From: Chitinimonas_A lacunae
GTDB taxonomy: Bacteria > Pseudomonadota > Gammaproteobacteria > Burkholderiales > Chitinimonadaceae
Direction: 5' to 3'
Length of the DNA stretch: 64,000 bases
Assembly (NCBI RefSeq): GCF_042650885.1
Contig: NZ_JBHSBU010000001.1
Span: 1,302,001 to 1,366,000, forward strand
Shown in pieces: positions 34,581-43,660 of the stretch (within the stretch, counting starts at the first letter, position 1; the number at the start of each line of letters is the position of its first letter). The position numbers and the translations under genes are program-made. A model generated the notes under the pieces. It was not told the DNA's origin and made no database searches. It saw only the letters and a program-made list of their open reading frames with translations.

Positions 34581-36953
34581 TCAGTTACGCAGCGGCTTGT
34601 TGTTTTGCAGCATGTAGGCGATGCGCTCCTGGGTCTTCTCGTTCTTCAGCAGCGTCATAAAGGCTTTGCGCTCGAGATCGAGAATCCACTGCTCATCGAC
34701 CAGCGTGCCGGCTTCGACATCGCCACCGGTCATCACATCGGCGATAGTGGCGCCGATGTAGTAGTCATGCTTGCTGATAAAGCCGCCTTCGAGCATGTTG
34801 GTCAGCTGGCCACGGATCGAGGCTGCGCCGGCACGGCCGGCTACCGGGAAGCCCTTGACCTTGAGCGGCGGACGATAGCCCGACTCAGCCAGCGCGATCA
34901 CCTGCTGCTTGGCCACATGGAGCAGCTCGTACTGGTTGAACACCACCACATCGGCCTTGCGCAGGAAGCCGAGATCACGGCCTTCCTCGGCGCTCTTGGC
35001 CACCTGGGCCATGGCGATGTTCATGTAGTAGTCCTTGAGCGAGGCGAACAGGTCACCCTTGGCTTCCTGGGCTGCACGCAGCGCGAATTCCTTGCAGCCG
35101 CCGCCGCCGGGCAGCAGGCCCACGCCCACTTCGACCAGGCCGATATAGCTTTCCAGTGCCGCCACCACGCGGTCGCAATGGAGCACGAATTCGCAGCCGC
35201 CGCCGAACACATAGCCTTGCGTCGCCGCGACCACCGGAATCTGGCTGTAGCGGATGCGCATCGAGGTCTTCTGGAACTCGGCGACCATATTGTCGATCGC
35301 GCCCCAGTCACCCGACATAAAGGCCGGCAGCATGCTCGACAGATCAGCCCCGACCGAGAACGGCTCTTCGGTCTGCCAGATCACCAGACCCTTGAAGCGC
35401 TGCTCGGCCAGTTCGATCGCCTTGTTGACGCCTTCGAGCACGGCCGGGCCGATCGAGTGGGCCTTGGACTTGAACGACACCACCAGCACATCGTCGCCAC
35501 CGTAGGTCCAGGCGCGCACACCGTCGTTCTCGAACACGGTCTCGCCGTAGCTCGGCTCGGCTTCGCCCTTGAGGCGGGCCGGGAACAGCTGACGCTTGTA
35601 GACCGCCAGGGCCGAGCGCGGCTCCACGCTGTCACGGCTCGGGTTGTAGGAACCGTCGGTCTGGTGCACGCCGTCGCGCTGCTCGACCCAGGCCGGCAAC
35701 GGGGCGTTGACGATGGTCTTGCCAGCGTCGATGTCTTCCTTGACCCACTGGGCCACCTGTTTCCAACCGGCCGATTGCCAGGTTTCGAACGGGCCTTCGC
35801 TCCAGCCGAAGCCCCAGCGGATGGCGAAATCGACATCGCGGGCATTCTCGGCCACGTCGGCCAGATGGTAGGCGATATAGTGGAACACATCGCGGAAGCA
35901 GGCCCACAGGAACTGGGCTTCCGGATTGGACGACTCGCGCAGCTTGGCAAAGCGCTTGGCCGGGTCTTTGATCTTCAGCAGTTCCTTGACCGCGTCGTCG
36001 CCCTTCTTGTTGGCTTCGACGTACTCGCCCGACGCCGGGTCGAGCACCAGCTTGGTCTTGCCTTCCTTCTTGTAGATGCCGACCTTGGTCTTGGCACCGA
36101 GGGCGCCGGCGGTGATCAGCTTCTGCAACCACTCGGGCGACTTGAACAGGGCGTGCCACGGATCGTTGGGCAGCGTGTCGTCCATGGTCTTGACCACATG
36201 GGCGAAGGTATCGAGACCCACCACATCGGCAGTACGGAAGGTCGCCGACTTCGGACGGCCCAGACGCGGGCCGGTCAGGTCATCGACCACATCGAAGCGG
36301 ATGCCGAATTTCTGGGCATTGTGGATGCAGGCCAGCATCGAGTAGACGCCGATGCGATTGGCGACGAAATTGGGGGTGTCCTTGGCACGGATCACGCCCT
36401 TGCCCAGCGTCGTGACCAGGAATTCTTCCAGGCGGTCGAGCATCACGCTGTCGCTGGTGGCGCACGGGATGATTTCCACCAGATGCATATAGCGCGGCGG
36501 GTTGAAGAAGTGGATGCCGCAGAAGCGCGAACGCATCGACTCAGGGCAGCCTTCGGCCAGCTTGTTGATGCTCAGGCCCGAGGTATTGGTGGCGAAGATG
36601 GTGTCGGCGCCAAGATGGGGGGCAACTTTTTCATAGAGGCCGAGCTTCCAGTCCATCCGTTCGGCGATCGCTTCGATCACCAGATCGCATTCCTTGAGCA
36701 GTTCCAGATGGTCGTCGTAGTTGGCCGGACGGATATAGTCGGCACGGCTCTTCGACGACAGCGGCGCAGGATTCTGCTTTTTCAGGTTTTCGATCGCCTT
36801 CAGCACGATCCCGTTTTTGTTGCCTTCTTTGGCAGGCAGGTCGAAGAGAATGGGTTCGACGCCGGCGTTGGCGAGGTGGGCGGCGATCTGCGCGCCCATC
36901 ACGCCGGCGCCGAGCACGGCGACCTTACGGACGATGAATTTGTTCTGAGACAT
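34581..36953 (-). CDS. 3-Hydroxyacyl-CoA dehydrogenase / enoyl-CoA hydratase (FadN-type order)
   Basis: This 790-aa bifunctional enzyme has the NAD-binding dehydrogenase first (VRKVAVLGAGVMGAQIAAHLANAG, residues about 7-290, with catalytic His in CGIHFFNPP) and the crotonase-fold hydratase last (about 510-720, with VVAATQGYVFGGGCEF and LLPGGGGCKEF). This is the reverse of E. coli FadB and like Bacillus FadN. It carries out the two middle steps of beta-oxidation. A promoter-plus-palindrome lies 130 bp upstream. SD is GAGGAA. Confidence 0.92.
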   Translation of the reverse strand: MSQNKFIVRKVAVLGAGVMGAQIAAHLANAGVEPILFDLPAKEGNKNGIVLKAIENLKKQNPAPLSSKSRADYIRPANYDDHLELLKECDLVIEAIAERMDWKLGLYEKVAPHLGADTIFATNTSGLSINKLAEGCPESMRSRFCGIHFFNPPRYMHLVEIIPCATSDSVMLDRLEEFLVTTLGKGVIRAKDTPNFVANRIGVYSMLACIHNAQKFGIRFDVVDDLTGPRLGRPKSATFRTADVVGLDTFAHVVKTMDDTLPNDPWHALFKSPEWLQKLITAGALGAKTKVGIYKKEGKTKLVLDPASGEYVEANKKGDDAVKELLKIKDPAKRFAKLRESSNPEAQFLWACFRDVFHYIAYHLADVAENARDVDFAIRWGFGWSEGPFETWQSAGWKQVAQWVKEDIDAGKTIVNAPLPAWVEQRDGVHQTDGSYNPSRDSVEPRSALAVYKRQLFPARLKGEAEPSYGETVFENDGVRAWTYGGDDVLVVSFKSKAHSIGPAVLEGVNKAIELAEQRFKGLVIWQTEEPFSVGADLSSMLPAFMSGDWGAIDNMVAEFQKTSMRIRYSQIPVVAATQGYVFGGGCEFVLHCDRVVAALESYIGLVEVGVGLLPGGGGCKEFALRAAQEAKGDLFASLKDYYMNIAMAQVAKSAEEGRDLGFLRKADVVVFNQYELLHVAKQQVIALAESGYRPPLKVKGFPVAGRAGAASIRGQLTNMLEGGFISKHDYYIGATIADVMTGGDVEAGTLVDEQWILDLERKAFMTLLKNEKTQERIAYMLQNNKPLRN

Positions 36954-37085
36954 GGGGTTCCTCGATTGTCAGGTCAATCTCGATGAAGCGATCGTAGCGT
37001 CACCACTGCCATCGCCGCAGGGCGATTCGGGGGGCTCGCAAAATCCAACCGCTGCGACGGTATCCATGATCATAGACCACCGTCT

Positions 37086-37101
37086 TCAAACGTTTGTTTC
37101 A
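37086..37101. promoter_or_regulatory. Putative TetR-family operator of the beta-oxidation unit
   Basis: TCAAACGTTTGTTTCA differs at only two of 16 positions from the palindrome at the tetR promoter (TCAAACGATTGTTTGA, 42146-42161). In both it begins directly after the -10 box on the minus strand. This suggests that the adjacent TetR regulator represses this unit; the inducer may be acyl-CoA, as for PsrA/FadR-type regulators. Confidence 0.6.
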
Positions 37102-37129
37102 GCCTAGCGCTTGCTTGGTAACTTGGCAA
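37101..37129 (-). promoter_or_regulatory. Promoter of the hydratase-thiolase unit
   Basis: On the minus strand TTGCCA (37129-37124) and TAGGCT (37106-37101) have a 17-base spacer. The operator-like palindrome starts at the end of the -10, so bound repressor would block RNA polymerase. The leader to the ATG at 36953 is about 140 nt. Confidence 0.5.
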
Positions 37130-37275
37130 GACAGGGCGATTGGATTTTCCCAACCCGGCCGGGAAGCAATCGATCCGGCGAAGCCGCAGCCAAGGCTGCG
37201 GCATTCGATGCCGGACGCGCCAACAGCGCGTCCGGTCTATTTGTGCCACGTCCGGACCGGCCGCGGCAGCGCCGC

Positions 37276-38724
37276 TTAGAAGCGGTAGTTGTACTGCACG
37301 CCCAGGATGCTGGACTTGACGTCGTATTCACCGATGATGGTGGCGCAGCTCGAGGTGTTGCGCAGACGATCGCAAGCACCGTTGGCCAGGCCGCCATTGT
37401 CGTAGTTGTTGATCGAAGGCTTGCCGACGTGGACATAGGAATAGGCCACATCGAGCGAGCTGTCCTTCGACATCGCCCAGTTGGCGCCGATCGAGAACCA
37501 CTTGCGGTCGGCATCGGGGATCGACGGGGTACGGTTGCCGTCGTTCACCGGCGAGTTGTCGTAGGCAAAGCCAGCCCGCAGCAACAGCTGGTCGGACATC
37601 TTGTAGGTGCCGCCCAACGAGACCTTGGTGGTATCGCCCCAGTTTTCTGGAGTATTGGAATCGGCCAGGGTGTTATGGAAGTCGATGCGCAGTTCCTGGA
37701 AGCGCGCATGGCCGGTACGGGTGATATCGCCCATCAGCGCAAAGCGGTCGGTGAACTGCTTATGGAACGACAACGACAGCGACTCGGGCGTATCGACGGC
37801 CAGATCGGCACCGCTGTCGGAGTACAGCGCATTGAGCTGAGCCTGGACGATGGCGCCGGCAGCGCCCAACTGGGCCAGGTTGCCAAAGGTTTGGGGCACG
37901 GTCCAGTCGGAATGGCCGGCGAGTTCGTGGCGGATCTTGGAGCGGTAGGCGAGGCCGACACGGAAGCTCGGATCAACGTCGAACATCATGCCGAGGTTCC
38001 AGCCAAAGCCCCAGTCGTCGCCCTTGACCTTCACATTGCCCGAGAAGGCCGGGTTGCCGGCCAGCAGCGGAGCCAGTTGGGCCAGTTGCGGCGCGGTCAG
38101 CGTGCCGCCGAGCAGGCCGACGGCACCGGTACCGAAGTCGGCAGCCTTCTTGAGCTTGCCTTCGATATGTTGGGCGGTGATACCGCCGCCGATCTTGAAG
38201 CCGTCGCTGACCTTGAACGAGAACGAGGGGTTGAGCGCAATGGTCTTGAGCTCGGTTTCGATCACGTTGTAGCGGCCGGCCCAGTTGTCGTCGTATTTGG
38301 TCTTGGAACCGAACGGCACGAACAGGCCAAAGCCGAAGGCCAGCTTGTCGCTGACCTGATGTGCCATATAGGCATGCGGCACGGCGGTGGGCTTCACGAA
38401 ATCGCCACCATTGCCGCCGCCGGTCGAATAACCGTTAGGAGCGATCCCCGGCAGCGCCAGGGTGTGGCTGCCACGGTCGCGGTAGTCGCCGCTCGGCAGC
38501 ACGATATTGAGCACGCCGGATACGCTGGTGCCCTTCAGATAGGACAGGCCGGCGGGATTGTAGAACACGGTAGAAGCGTCTTCAGCCGCAGCACCACTGG
38601 CGTTGGCCGTGCCCTGGGCACTGACCGACTGGGTACCGAAATGGTAGCCAGATGCATAGGCTTGAGAGGCAAACGCGGCGCCGATCAACAGGGCCGACAG
38701 GCGCAATGCGTGATTCTTCCTCAT
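37276..38724 (-). CDS. fadL: OmpP1/FadL-family outer-membrane long-chain fatty acid transporter
   Basis: This 482-aa beta-barrel protein has a signal peptide (RKNHALRLSALLIGAAFASQAYA) and the FadL N-terminal hatch with ASGYHFGTQSVSAQGTANASGAAAEDASTVFYNPAGL (NPA-type motif). The C-terminus ends in aromatic Phe (GVQYNYRF), as outer-membrane barrels do. It takes up hydrophobic ligands such as long-chain fatty acids. The ATG at 38724 follows AGGAG; the frame to 38835 is non-family. It lies between fadE and the hydratase gene, which fits fatty-acid use. Confidence 0.93.
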   Translation of the reverse strand: MRKNHALRLSALLIGAAFASQAYASGYHFGTQSVSAQGTANASGAAAEDASTVFYNPAGLSYLKGTSVSGVLNIVLPSGDYRDRGSHTLALPGIAPNGYSTGGGNGGDFVKPTAVPHAYMAHQVSDKLAFGFGLFVPFGSKTKYDDNWAGRYNVIETELKTIALNPSFSFKVSDGFKIGGGITAQHIEGKLKKAADFGTGAVGLLGGTLTAPQLAQLAPLLAGNPAFSGNVKVKGDDWGFGWNLGMMFDVDPSFRVGLAYRSKIRHELAGHSDWTVPQTFGNLAQLGAAGAIVQAQLNALYSDSGADLAVDTPESLSLSFHKQFTDRFALMGDITRTGHARFQELRIDFHNTLADSNTPENWGDTTKVSLGGTYKMSDQLLLRAGFAYDNSPVNDGNRTPSIPDADRKWFSIGANWAMSKDSSLDVAYSYVHVGKPSINNYDNGGLANGACDRLRNTSSCATIIGEYDVKSSILGVQYNYRF

Positions 38725-38896
38725 CGTATTCGCTCCTTGATGGAAGTGGTGGTTGGCGGGAATTTTGTTTTTATAGGCGGCCGCCTCAGAAAGCGGCGGC
38801 CGCAGAAGCTGGCGCGAGCATAACATAGCCTGCATAGCGCGCGCTTGCTCGGCGCCGCCCCGCCCGCCACGGCGCAGCGCCGATACGACACGACCC

Positions 38897-41347
38897 TTAG
38901 ACCGGCTGACGCTCGGACAACTGGGTGTCGTGATGAGTCAGCGTGTAGTCGAAATCATCCACCATGATGACTTCACGCTTGAGACGACGAGCCCGGGTAA
39001 CCATGTCGAACTCGGCCTGGGTGATCATCCCGCCCTGAAGCGCCTCGTCGAGCCGGCCCTTGGCGTTGAGCGCCTTGAACTTGCCGTCGCGTTGCAGCTT
39101 GCGTAGCTTGGCTTCGGTCGCCTCGGCGGCGATATGGGCCTTGAGCGCGTGGTTGAGTACGCCGACTGCATCGTTTTCCGACTCGGGGATAAACACGTCG
39201 CGGGTCAGGCGATCGCGCACTTCGCCCGGCTCCATCAGCAGACGGGCGATTTCGGTGCCGGTCTTGTCCGAAGCGGGCTTGAAGTGACGGCCCAGCGGGA
39301 AGATCAGCGGACGCAGCGCCAGACCGAGCAGACGGTTGGGCAGGTTGTCGAGGAAGCCGTCGATAGCCTGCTGGCAGTCGTACAGTGCCTGCTCGACCGC
39401 CCACTTCACCAGCGGCAGGTCGGCCTTGGGAGCGCCGTCGTCTTCGAAGCGCTTGAGCGCAGCAGTGGCCAGATACAGCGCCGACAGCATATCGCCCAGA
39501 CGGGCCGACAGCTTTTCGCGGAACTTGAGCGAACCGCCCAGGCTGAACATCGCCATATCCGACAACAGGGCAAAGGCCGAGCTGAAACGGGTGATATCGC
39601 GGTAGTACTGTGCCGTGGCGCCCGAACGCGGGCTGCCGGCGATGCGGGCCCCGGTGAGACCCAGCACCAGCGAGCGGATCACATTGGAGCCGACAAAGCC
39701 GATATGGCCGATAAAGGCATCATCGAACTCGGCGGCGTTGTTAGACAGTGCCGCCTTCATTTCACGCAGCACAAACGGATGGCAACGGATCGCGCCCTGG
39801 CCGTAGATGATCATGCTACGGGTCAGAATATTGGCGCCTTCGACCGTGATACCGATCGGAATCGACTGATAGCCACGGGCCAGATAGTTGCGCGGCCCGA
39901 GCACGACGGCCTTGCCGCCGTGGATGTCCATCGCGTCGTTGAGCACCTTACGCATGCGTTCGGTGTTGTGATACTTGAGGATGGCCGACAGCACCGAGGG
40001 CTTTTCGCCCATGTCAAGGCCAGTCAGCGCCAGACGCTGGGCCGAATCCATCTGGTAGGTCATGCCGCCGATGCGTGCCATGGCCTCGTCCACGCCTTCG
40101 AACTTGCCGATCGACAGACCGAACTGTTCGCGGATCCGGGCATAGGCACCGGTGACGAAGCTGGCGTACTTGCCCGAGGCCACCGACATGGCCGGCAGCG
40201 AGATGCATCGACCGACCGACAGACACTCGACCAGCATGCGCCAGCCTTGGCCGGCGTAGGCTTTGCCGCCGATGATCCAGTCCAGCGGAATAAACACATC
40301 GCGACCCCAGGTCGGGCCGTTCATGAAGGCCGAACCACCAGGCCAATGACGACGGCCGATCTGCACGCCGACGTGTTCGGTCGGCACCAGGGCACAGGTG
40401 ATGCCCACGTCTTCCTTGTCGCCGAGCAGGCGATCCGGGTCGTACAGCTTGAAGGCAAGACCGAGGATGGTGGCCACCGGCGCCAGCGTGATCCAGCGCT
40501 TTTCCCAGGTGACGCGGATACCCAGCACGTCGTTGTGCTGCTCACCGGTACGCGGGTCGGTATAGGAGCCACGGCACACCACACCGAAGTCGGGGATGGC
40601 ACCGGCGTCGGAGCCGGCGTAGGGGCTGGTCAGGGCAAAGCAAGGCACTTCCACGCCCTTGGCCAGGCGCGGCAGATAGTAGTTCTTTTGGGCTTCGGTG
40701 CCGTAGTGTTGCAGCAGTTCGCCCGGGCCGAGCGAGTTGGGCACCATCACCGACACGGCCGCTGTACCGCCACGGGTGGCGATCTTGGTCACGATGCGGG
40801 CGTGGGCATAGTTGGAGAATTCCAGGCCGCCGTACTGTTTCTTGACGATCATGCCGAGGAAGCCCTTGTCCTTGATGAACTGCCACACTTCGGGCGGCAG
40901 ATCCTTCAGTTCATGGGTGATCTTCCAGTCGTCGATCATGCGGCACAGCTCTTCGGTCGGACCGTCGAGGAAGGCCTGCTCCTCGGGGCTGAGCTTCGGG
41001 GCCGGGAACTGGTGCAGGCGCTGGTAGTCGGGCTTGCCGCTGAACAGGTCGCGATCCCACCAGACGGTACCGGCATTGATGGCTTCCTGCTCGGTTTGCG
41101 ACATGGCCGGGGTGATCTTCTTGAACACGCCGAAGATCGGGCCGGTCAGCAGTGCGCGGCGCAGCGGTTTGAGGTTGAGGACAGCGGCGATCACGGCGGC
41201 ACCGATCAGCCAGCCGATATGGCAGCCGCCGGCGAATACGCCGTAGGCGATGCCGCCCAGGGCGGCGGCAGTCCAAACGATCAGAGGCGCACGCAAATAG
41301 CCGAGCGCCAGAATCGCCAGGACCACAATCAAAAGGGTCAGGGCCAT
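38897..41347 (-). CDS. fadE: Acyl-CoA dehydrogenase, FadE family
   Basis: This 816-aa enzyme matches the long FadE type: two N-terminal membrane helices (about 2-60), a central FAD-binding acyl-CoA dehydrogenase domain with FALTSPYAGSDAG, and a C-terminal extension (DUF1974 type). It makes the first double bond in beta-oxidation. SD is AAGGAA. It lies 54 bp downstream of the tetR stop on the same strand, so it is probably transcribed with the regulator from the tetR promoter. Confidence 0.93.
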   Translation of the reverse strand: MALTLLIVVLAILALGYLRAPLIVWTAAALGGIAYGVFAGGCHIGWLIGAAVIAAVLNLKPLRRALLTGPIFGVFKKITPAMSQTEQEAINAGTVWWDRDLFSGKPDYQRLHQFPAPKLSPEEQAFLDGPTEELCRMIDDWKITHELKDLPPEVWQFIKDKGFLGMIVKKQYGGLEFSNYAHARIVTKIATRGGTAAVSVMVPNSLGPGELLQHYGTEAQKNYYLPRLAKGVEVPCFALTSPYAGSDAGAIPDFGVVCRGSYTDPRTGEQHNDVLGIRVTWEKRWITLAPVATILGLAFKLYDPDRLLGDKEDVGITCALVPTEHVGVQIGRRHWPGGSAFMNGPTWGRDVFIPLDWIIGGKAYAGQGWRMLVECLSVGRCISLPAMSVASGKYASFVTGAYARIREQFGLSIGKFEGVDEAMARIGGMTYQMDSAQRLALTGLDMGEKPSVLSAILKYHNTERMRKVLNDAMDIHGGKAVVLGPRNYLARGYQSIPIGITVEGANILTRSMIIYGQGAIRCHPFVLREMKAALSNNAAEFDDAFIGHIGFVGSNVIRSLVLGLTGARIAGSPRSGATAQYYRDITRFSSAFALLSDMAMFSLGGSLKFREKLSARLGDMLSALYLATAALKRFEDDGAPKADLPLVKWAVEQALYDCQQAIDGFLDNLPNRLLGLALRPLIFPLGRHFKPASDKTGTEIARLLMEPGEVRDRLTRDVFIPESENDAVGVLNHALKAHIAAEATEAKLRKLQRDGKFKALNAKGRLDEALQGGMITQAEFDMVTRARRLKREVIMVDDFDYTLTHHDTQLSERQPV

Positions 41348-41401
41348 AGGAGTCTTTCCTTCCAGATACTTGCTTTAACTACTAAAAACCGTGGCGGCCA
41401 T

Positions 41402-42079
41402 TCAGGCCGACTGCGCCCCGCTGGGCGCAGTCAGGCCGGCGACGACGAAAGGCACCAGATAGGTGGCGATCAGGCGCGGGTCGCGCGCATTGATCACCAC
41501 GTCTTGGCTGAACAGACGCAGGATGTTGTTGCCGGCAAAGGCGTTGAAGATCACACCGAATGCGAAGTTGATCCGCCATTGCAGTTCGGCTTCGCCCAAT
41601 TGCGGCAGGGCACGGCCGAATGCGCTGGCGTAGCGCCCCACCAGTTCGGCGTAATGCCGTGGCAGCGTCTCCTTCAGCACCGGATGCGGTTCGATAAAGG
41701 TCCGGCTCAGCAAGCGCACGAAGATCACACCGCCCCGTTTGGGGTCGTGGGCAATTTCGAGGGCTGCGCCCATAAAGGCGCCGACAATGGCTTCAACCGC
41801 TAGCGGTTTACCCGCAGCGGCGCGTTCGAGCTGATCCAGATTCGATACCGCCAGTTCGTTGAGCGGGGTGAGCCGCCGGGTGAAGACACCCTGGAACAGC
41901 GCATCCTTGCTGCCGAAGTGGTAGTTGACGGCTGCAAGGTTCACTTCGGCGCGCTGAGTGATCATCCGCATCGAAGTCGCCTCGAAACCGTGTTCAACGA
42001 ACAGCACCTCGGCCGCATCGAGAATGCGGGTAGCGGTGTCGAACTGCTTGGTTTCTCCGGTCCCGTTCATGGCCTTCAA
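41402..42079 (-). CDS. TetR-family transcriptional regulator of fatty-acid degradation
   Basis: This 225-aa repressor has the N-terminal helix-turn-helix (DAAEVLFVEHGFEATSMRMITQRAEVNLAAVNYHFGSKDALF, about residues 20-60) and a C-terminal ligand domain (CECR/TetR_C type) that includes GAFMGAALEIAHDP. Start choice: AAGGAG lies 5-6 bases before a TTG at 42079 but 14 before the ATG at 42070, so the TTG looks favoured. The gene has its own promoter with a palindrome next to the -10, implying autoregulation, and a nearly identical site fronts the hydratase-thiolase unit. It resembles PsrA-like regulators in size and target. Confidence 0.88.
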   Translation of the reverse strand: MKAMNGTGETKQFDTATRILDAAEVLFVEHGFEATSMRMITQRAEVNLAAVNYHFGSKDALFQGVFTRRLTPLNELAVSNLDQLERAAAGKPLAVEAIVGAFMGAALEIAHDPKRGGVIFVRLLSRTFIEPHPVLKETLPRHYAELVGRYASAFGRALPQLGEAELQWRINFAFGVIFNAFAGNNILRLFSQDVVINARDPRLIATYLVPFVVAGLTAPSGAQSA

Positions 42080-42145
42080 TCTGTCTCCTTCGTCGCGAGC
42101 GTCGGCGTACCGCCTTTTTTATTGAAGCACGCACGCCTAGTTCGA

Positions 42146-42161
42146 TCAAACGATTGTTTGA
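42146..42161. promoter_or_regulatory. Putative TetR operator at its own promoter
   Basis: TCAAACGATTGTTTGA has perfect 6-base arms (TCAAAC/GTTTGA). It abuts the tetR -10 box. A 14/16 match is found at 37086-37101 before the hydratase gene. Confidence 0.65.
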
Positions 42162-42190
42162 AACATACTTTTGCCATGACAGATTGTCAA
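42162..42190 (-). promoter_or_regulatory. Promoter of tetR-fadE
   Basis: On the minus strand TTGACA (42190-42185) and TATGTT (42167-42162) have a 17-base spacer. It is the best consensus promoter in the window. The operator begins at the end of the -10. Confidence 0.7.
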
Positions 42191-42727
42191 GCAAGCGCTC
42201 GAATTAATGACGGATGAGAATCAGGCTTTGATGGAAGGCCGTCGAATTCAAGCCATTGATTTTCAATGGTCTGCCGGAGACCCCAGGACCACTCACAGCT
42301 CACCCGTACCACAACGGTGGCCGGACAAAAGTGTTTGATCTACAGAACACTGAAAACTTGTTCAGCAATGCAGGTTCCCGCCCTTCCCTTCCCAGACGAA
42401 CGCGGCAGAATTCATGACGCCCGACAGGATCGGACGTCTTCAACAGGATTATCGCCTCCAGCCCTATCAACAAGCCTTCCTGACAAAAATAAAACTTTTG
42501 TGCAATTTGTTTTCCACATTTAGAAAGCAACGGAAACATAAATAAATAATATCCGCCTTCACCTTATCAACAGCAACCCAGCATCCCATCCAGATCAGCC
42601 AGACAACGCCCAATCATCCGACCAATCTTGCCAGCGCCATCTCCTCCATTCCGGCCTCGACCAATGGCGCTCACTTCGCGTCCGAGCCAGACCCGAGCGG
42701 CCTGCTTCACCGCTCGCTCCAAAAACA

Positions 42728-42757
42728 AACAAGGCGACCCAGGAAGGTCGCCTTGTT
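42728..42757 (-). terminator. Terminator of the M48 protease gene
   Basis: A 12-bp perfect stem AACAAGGCGACC/GGTCGCCTTGTT with a 6-base loop is followed on the minus strand by TGTTTTTGG. It lies 37 bp past the protease stop. Confidence 0.85.
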
Positions 42758-42793
42758 CTACAACGTCTACCGGCTCAGCCGACGGACAGTATC

Positions 42794-43660
42794 TTACTTG
42801 GTGCCGAGCTTGGCTTTGACGCGATCGGCACGTGCGCCCGGATCGGGATGGGTAGACAGCACTTGCGACATACCGCCCGAGCGGCCCGACAGGCCGGCCA
42901 GCTTGCGGAAGGCAGTTTCCATTGCTGCGGCGTTGTACTTGTACTTCTTCATGAATTCGAAGCCGTAATCGTCGGATTCGGTTTCCTGGCTGCGCGAGAA
43001 GCCGCTATTGAGGATGGCTTCACCGAGCGCGCCCAGTTCCGACTCGGCCAGACGGCCGGCGACGCCACTGTTGGCTGCCAGGGCCTTGCGGCCGGCCGAG
43101 GCCAGGTAGGCGGTGCGGATGGCATTGGCGCTGTGCTTGTGTTTGACGTGGCCGATTTCGTGGCCGATCACACTGCGCAGTTCGTCGTCGGTCATCAGAT
43201 CCATCAGGCCCGAATAGACGCGGATGCTGCCGTCGGCAGTAGCAAAGGCGTTCACATTGGGCGACAGATAGACCTTGTAGTTGAGCTTGAGGCCATCTTC
43301 ACGTTGATGGCGGCTGGTCAGCTTGGCCAAGCGCTTGGCGTATTTATTGCCCGGCGGAGCGATGCGGTTGGTGCTGTCGGAATAACGAACGTACTGCTTA
43401 GTAAGATTCTTGACATCGTCTTCGCTCAAGGTTGCCGCATTGAAGACATCGAGCGCAGCACCGGCCTTGTTGCCTTCGCTGCCGCCTTGTGCTTCCTTGC
43501 CGGAGGCGACCGCACCCAGCACGCCACCCACCACCTGTCCGGCCGCGGCCGAATCCCCGCTCTTGCCCGACGACTTCTGCCCGCCCGAAGAATTGCTGCT
43601 GGCACAACCGGCCACTAAACCTGCCATCAGCAGGGCAATCATGGTTTGCTTCATAAACAT
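42794..43660 (-). CDS. M48-family zinc metalloprotease, lipoprotein
   Basis: This 288-aa protein has a lipoprotein signal (MFMKQTMIALLMAGLVAGC, lipobox LVAGC), a Ser/Gly-rich linker, and an M48 peptidase domain with HEIGHVKHKHS as the HExxH zinc motif; the third ligand Glu is probably in SRSQETESDDYG. Homologues (YggG/LoiP-like) are periplasmic quality-control proteases attached to the outer membrane. Start at 43660 after GGGGGA; the longer frame adds 7 residues. It is a single-gene unit with its own terminator. Confidence 0.9.
   Translation of the reverse strand: MFMKQTMIALLMAGLVAGCASSNSSGGQKSSGKSGDSAAAGQVVGGVLGAVASGKEAQGGSEGNKAGAALDVFNAATLSEDDVKNLTKQYVRYSDSTNRIAPPGNKYAKRLAKLTSRHQREDGLKLNYKVYLSPNVNAFATADGSIRVYSGLMDLMTDDELRSVIGHEIGHVKHKHSANAIRTAYLASAGRKALAANSGVAGRLAESELGALGEAILNSGFSRSQETESDDYGFEFMKKYKYNAAAMETAFRKLAGLSGRSGGMSQVLSTHPDPGARADRVKAKLGTK

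Larger units (their letters stand above)
36954..37275. other. Intergenic region between fadL and the hydratase gene
   Basis: These 322 bases hold the promoter and palindrome of the hydratase-thiolase unit (37086-37129). Two GC-rich hairpins on the fadL side (37183-37202, GCCGCAGCC/GGCTGCGGC; 37211-37235, CCGGACGCG/CGCGTCCGG) have no T-run and may be a weak or Rho-dependent end for fadL. No ORF is supported. Confidence 0.5.
42080..42793. other. Long intergenic region upstream of tetR
   Basis: These 714 bases lie between tetR and the M48 protease gene, both on the minus strand. The first 110 hold the tetR promoter and operator, and 42728-42757 is the protease terminator. In between (about 42200-42720) the composition is lower in GC than coding DNA, with no ORF carrying a ribosome site and no repeat that I could see. 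Confidence 0.5.

Noticed and set aside
34605..36986. 793-aa plus-strand reading frame opposite the hydratase/dehydrogenase gene
   Set aside because: It mirrors the third-codon GC bias of the true gene, has no domain or ribosome site, and covers a clearly conserved enzyme.
37183..37235. Two GC-rich hairpins as fadL terminators
   Set aside because: No T-run on either strand; kept only as a note, not called as intrinsic terminators.
39134..41803. 889-aa plus-strand reading frame opposite fadE
   Set aside because: Antisense shadow: His/Gln/Arg-rich, no motif, and fadE is unambiguous.
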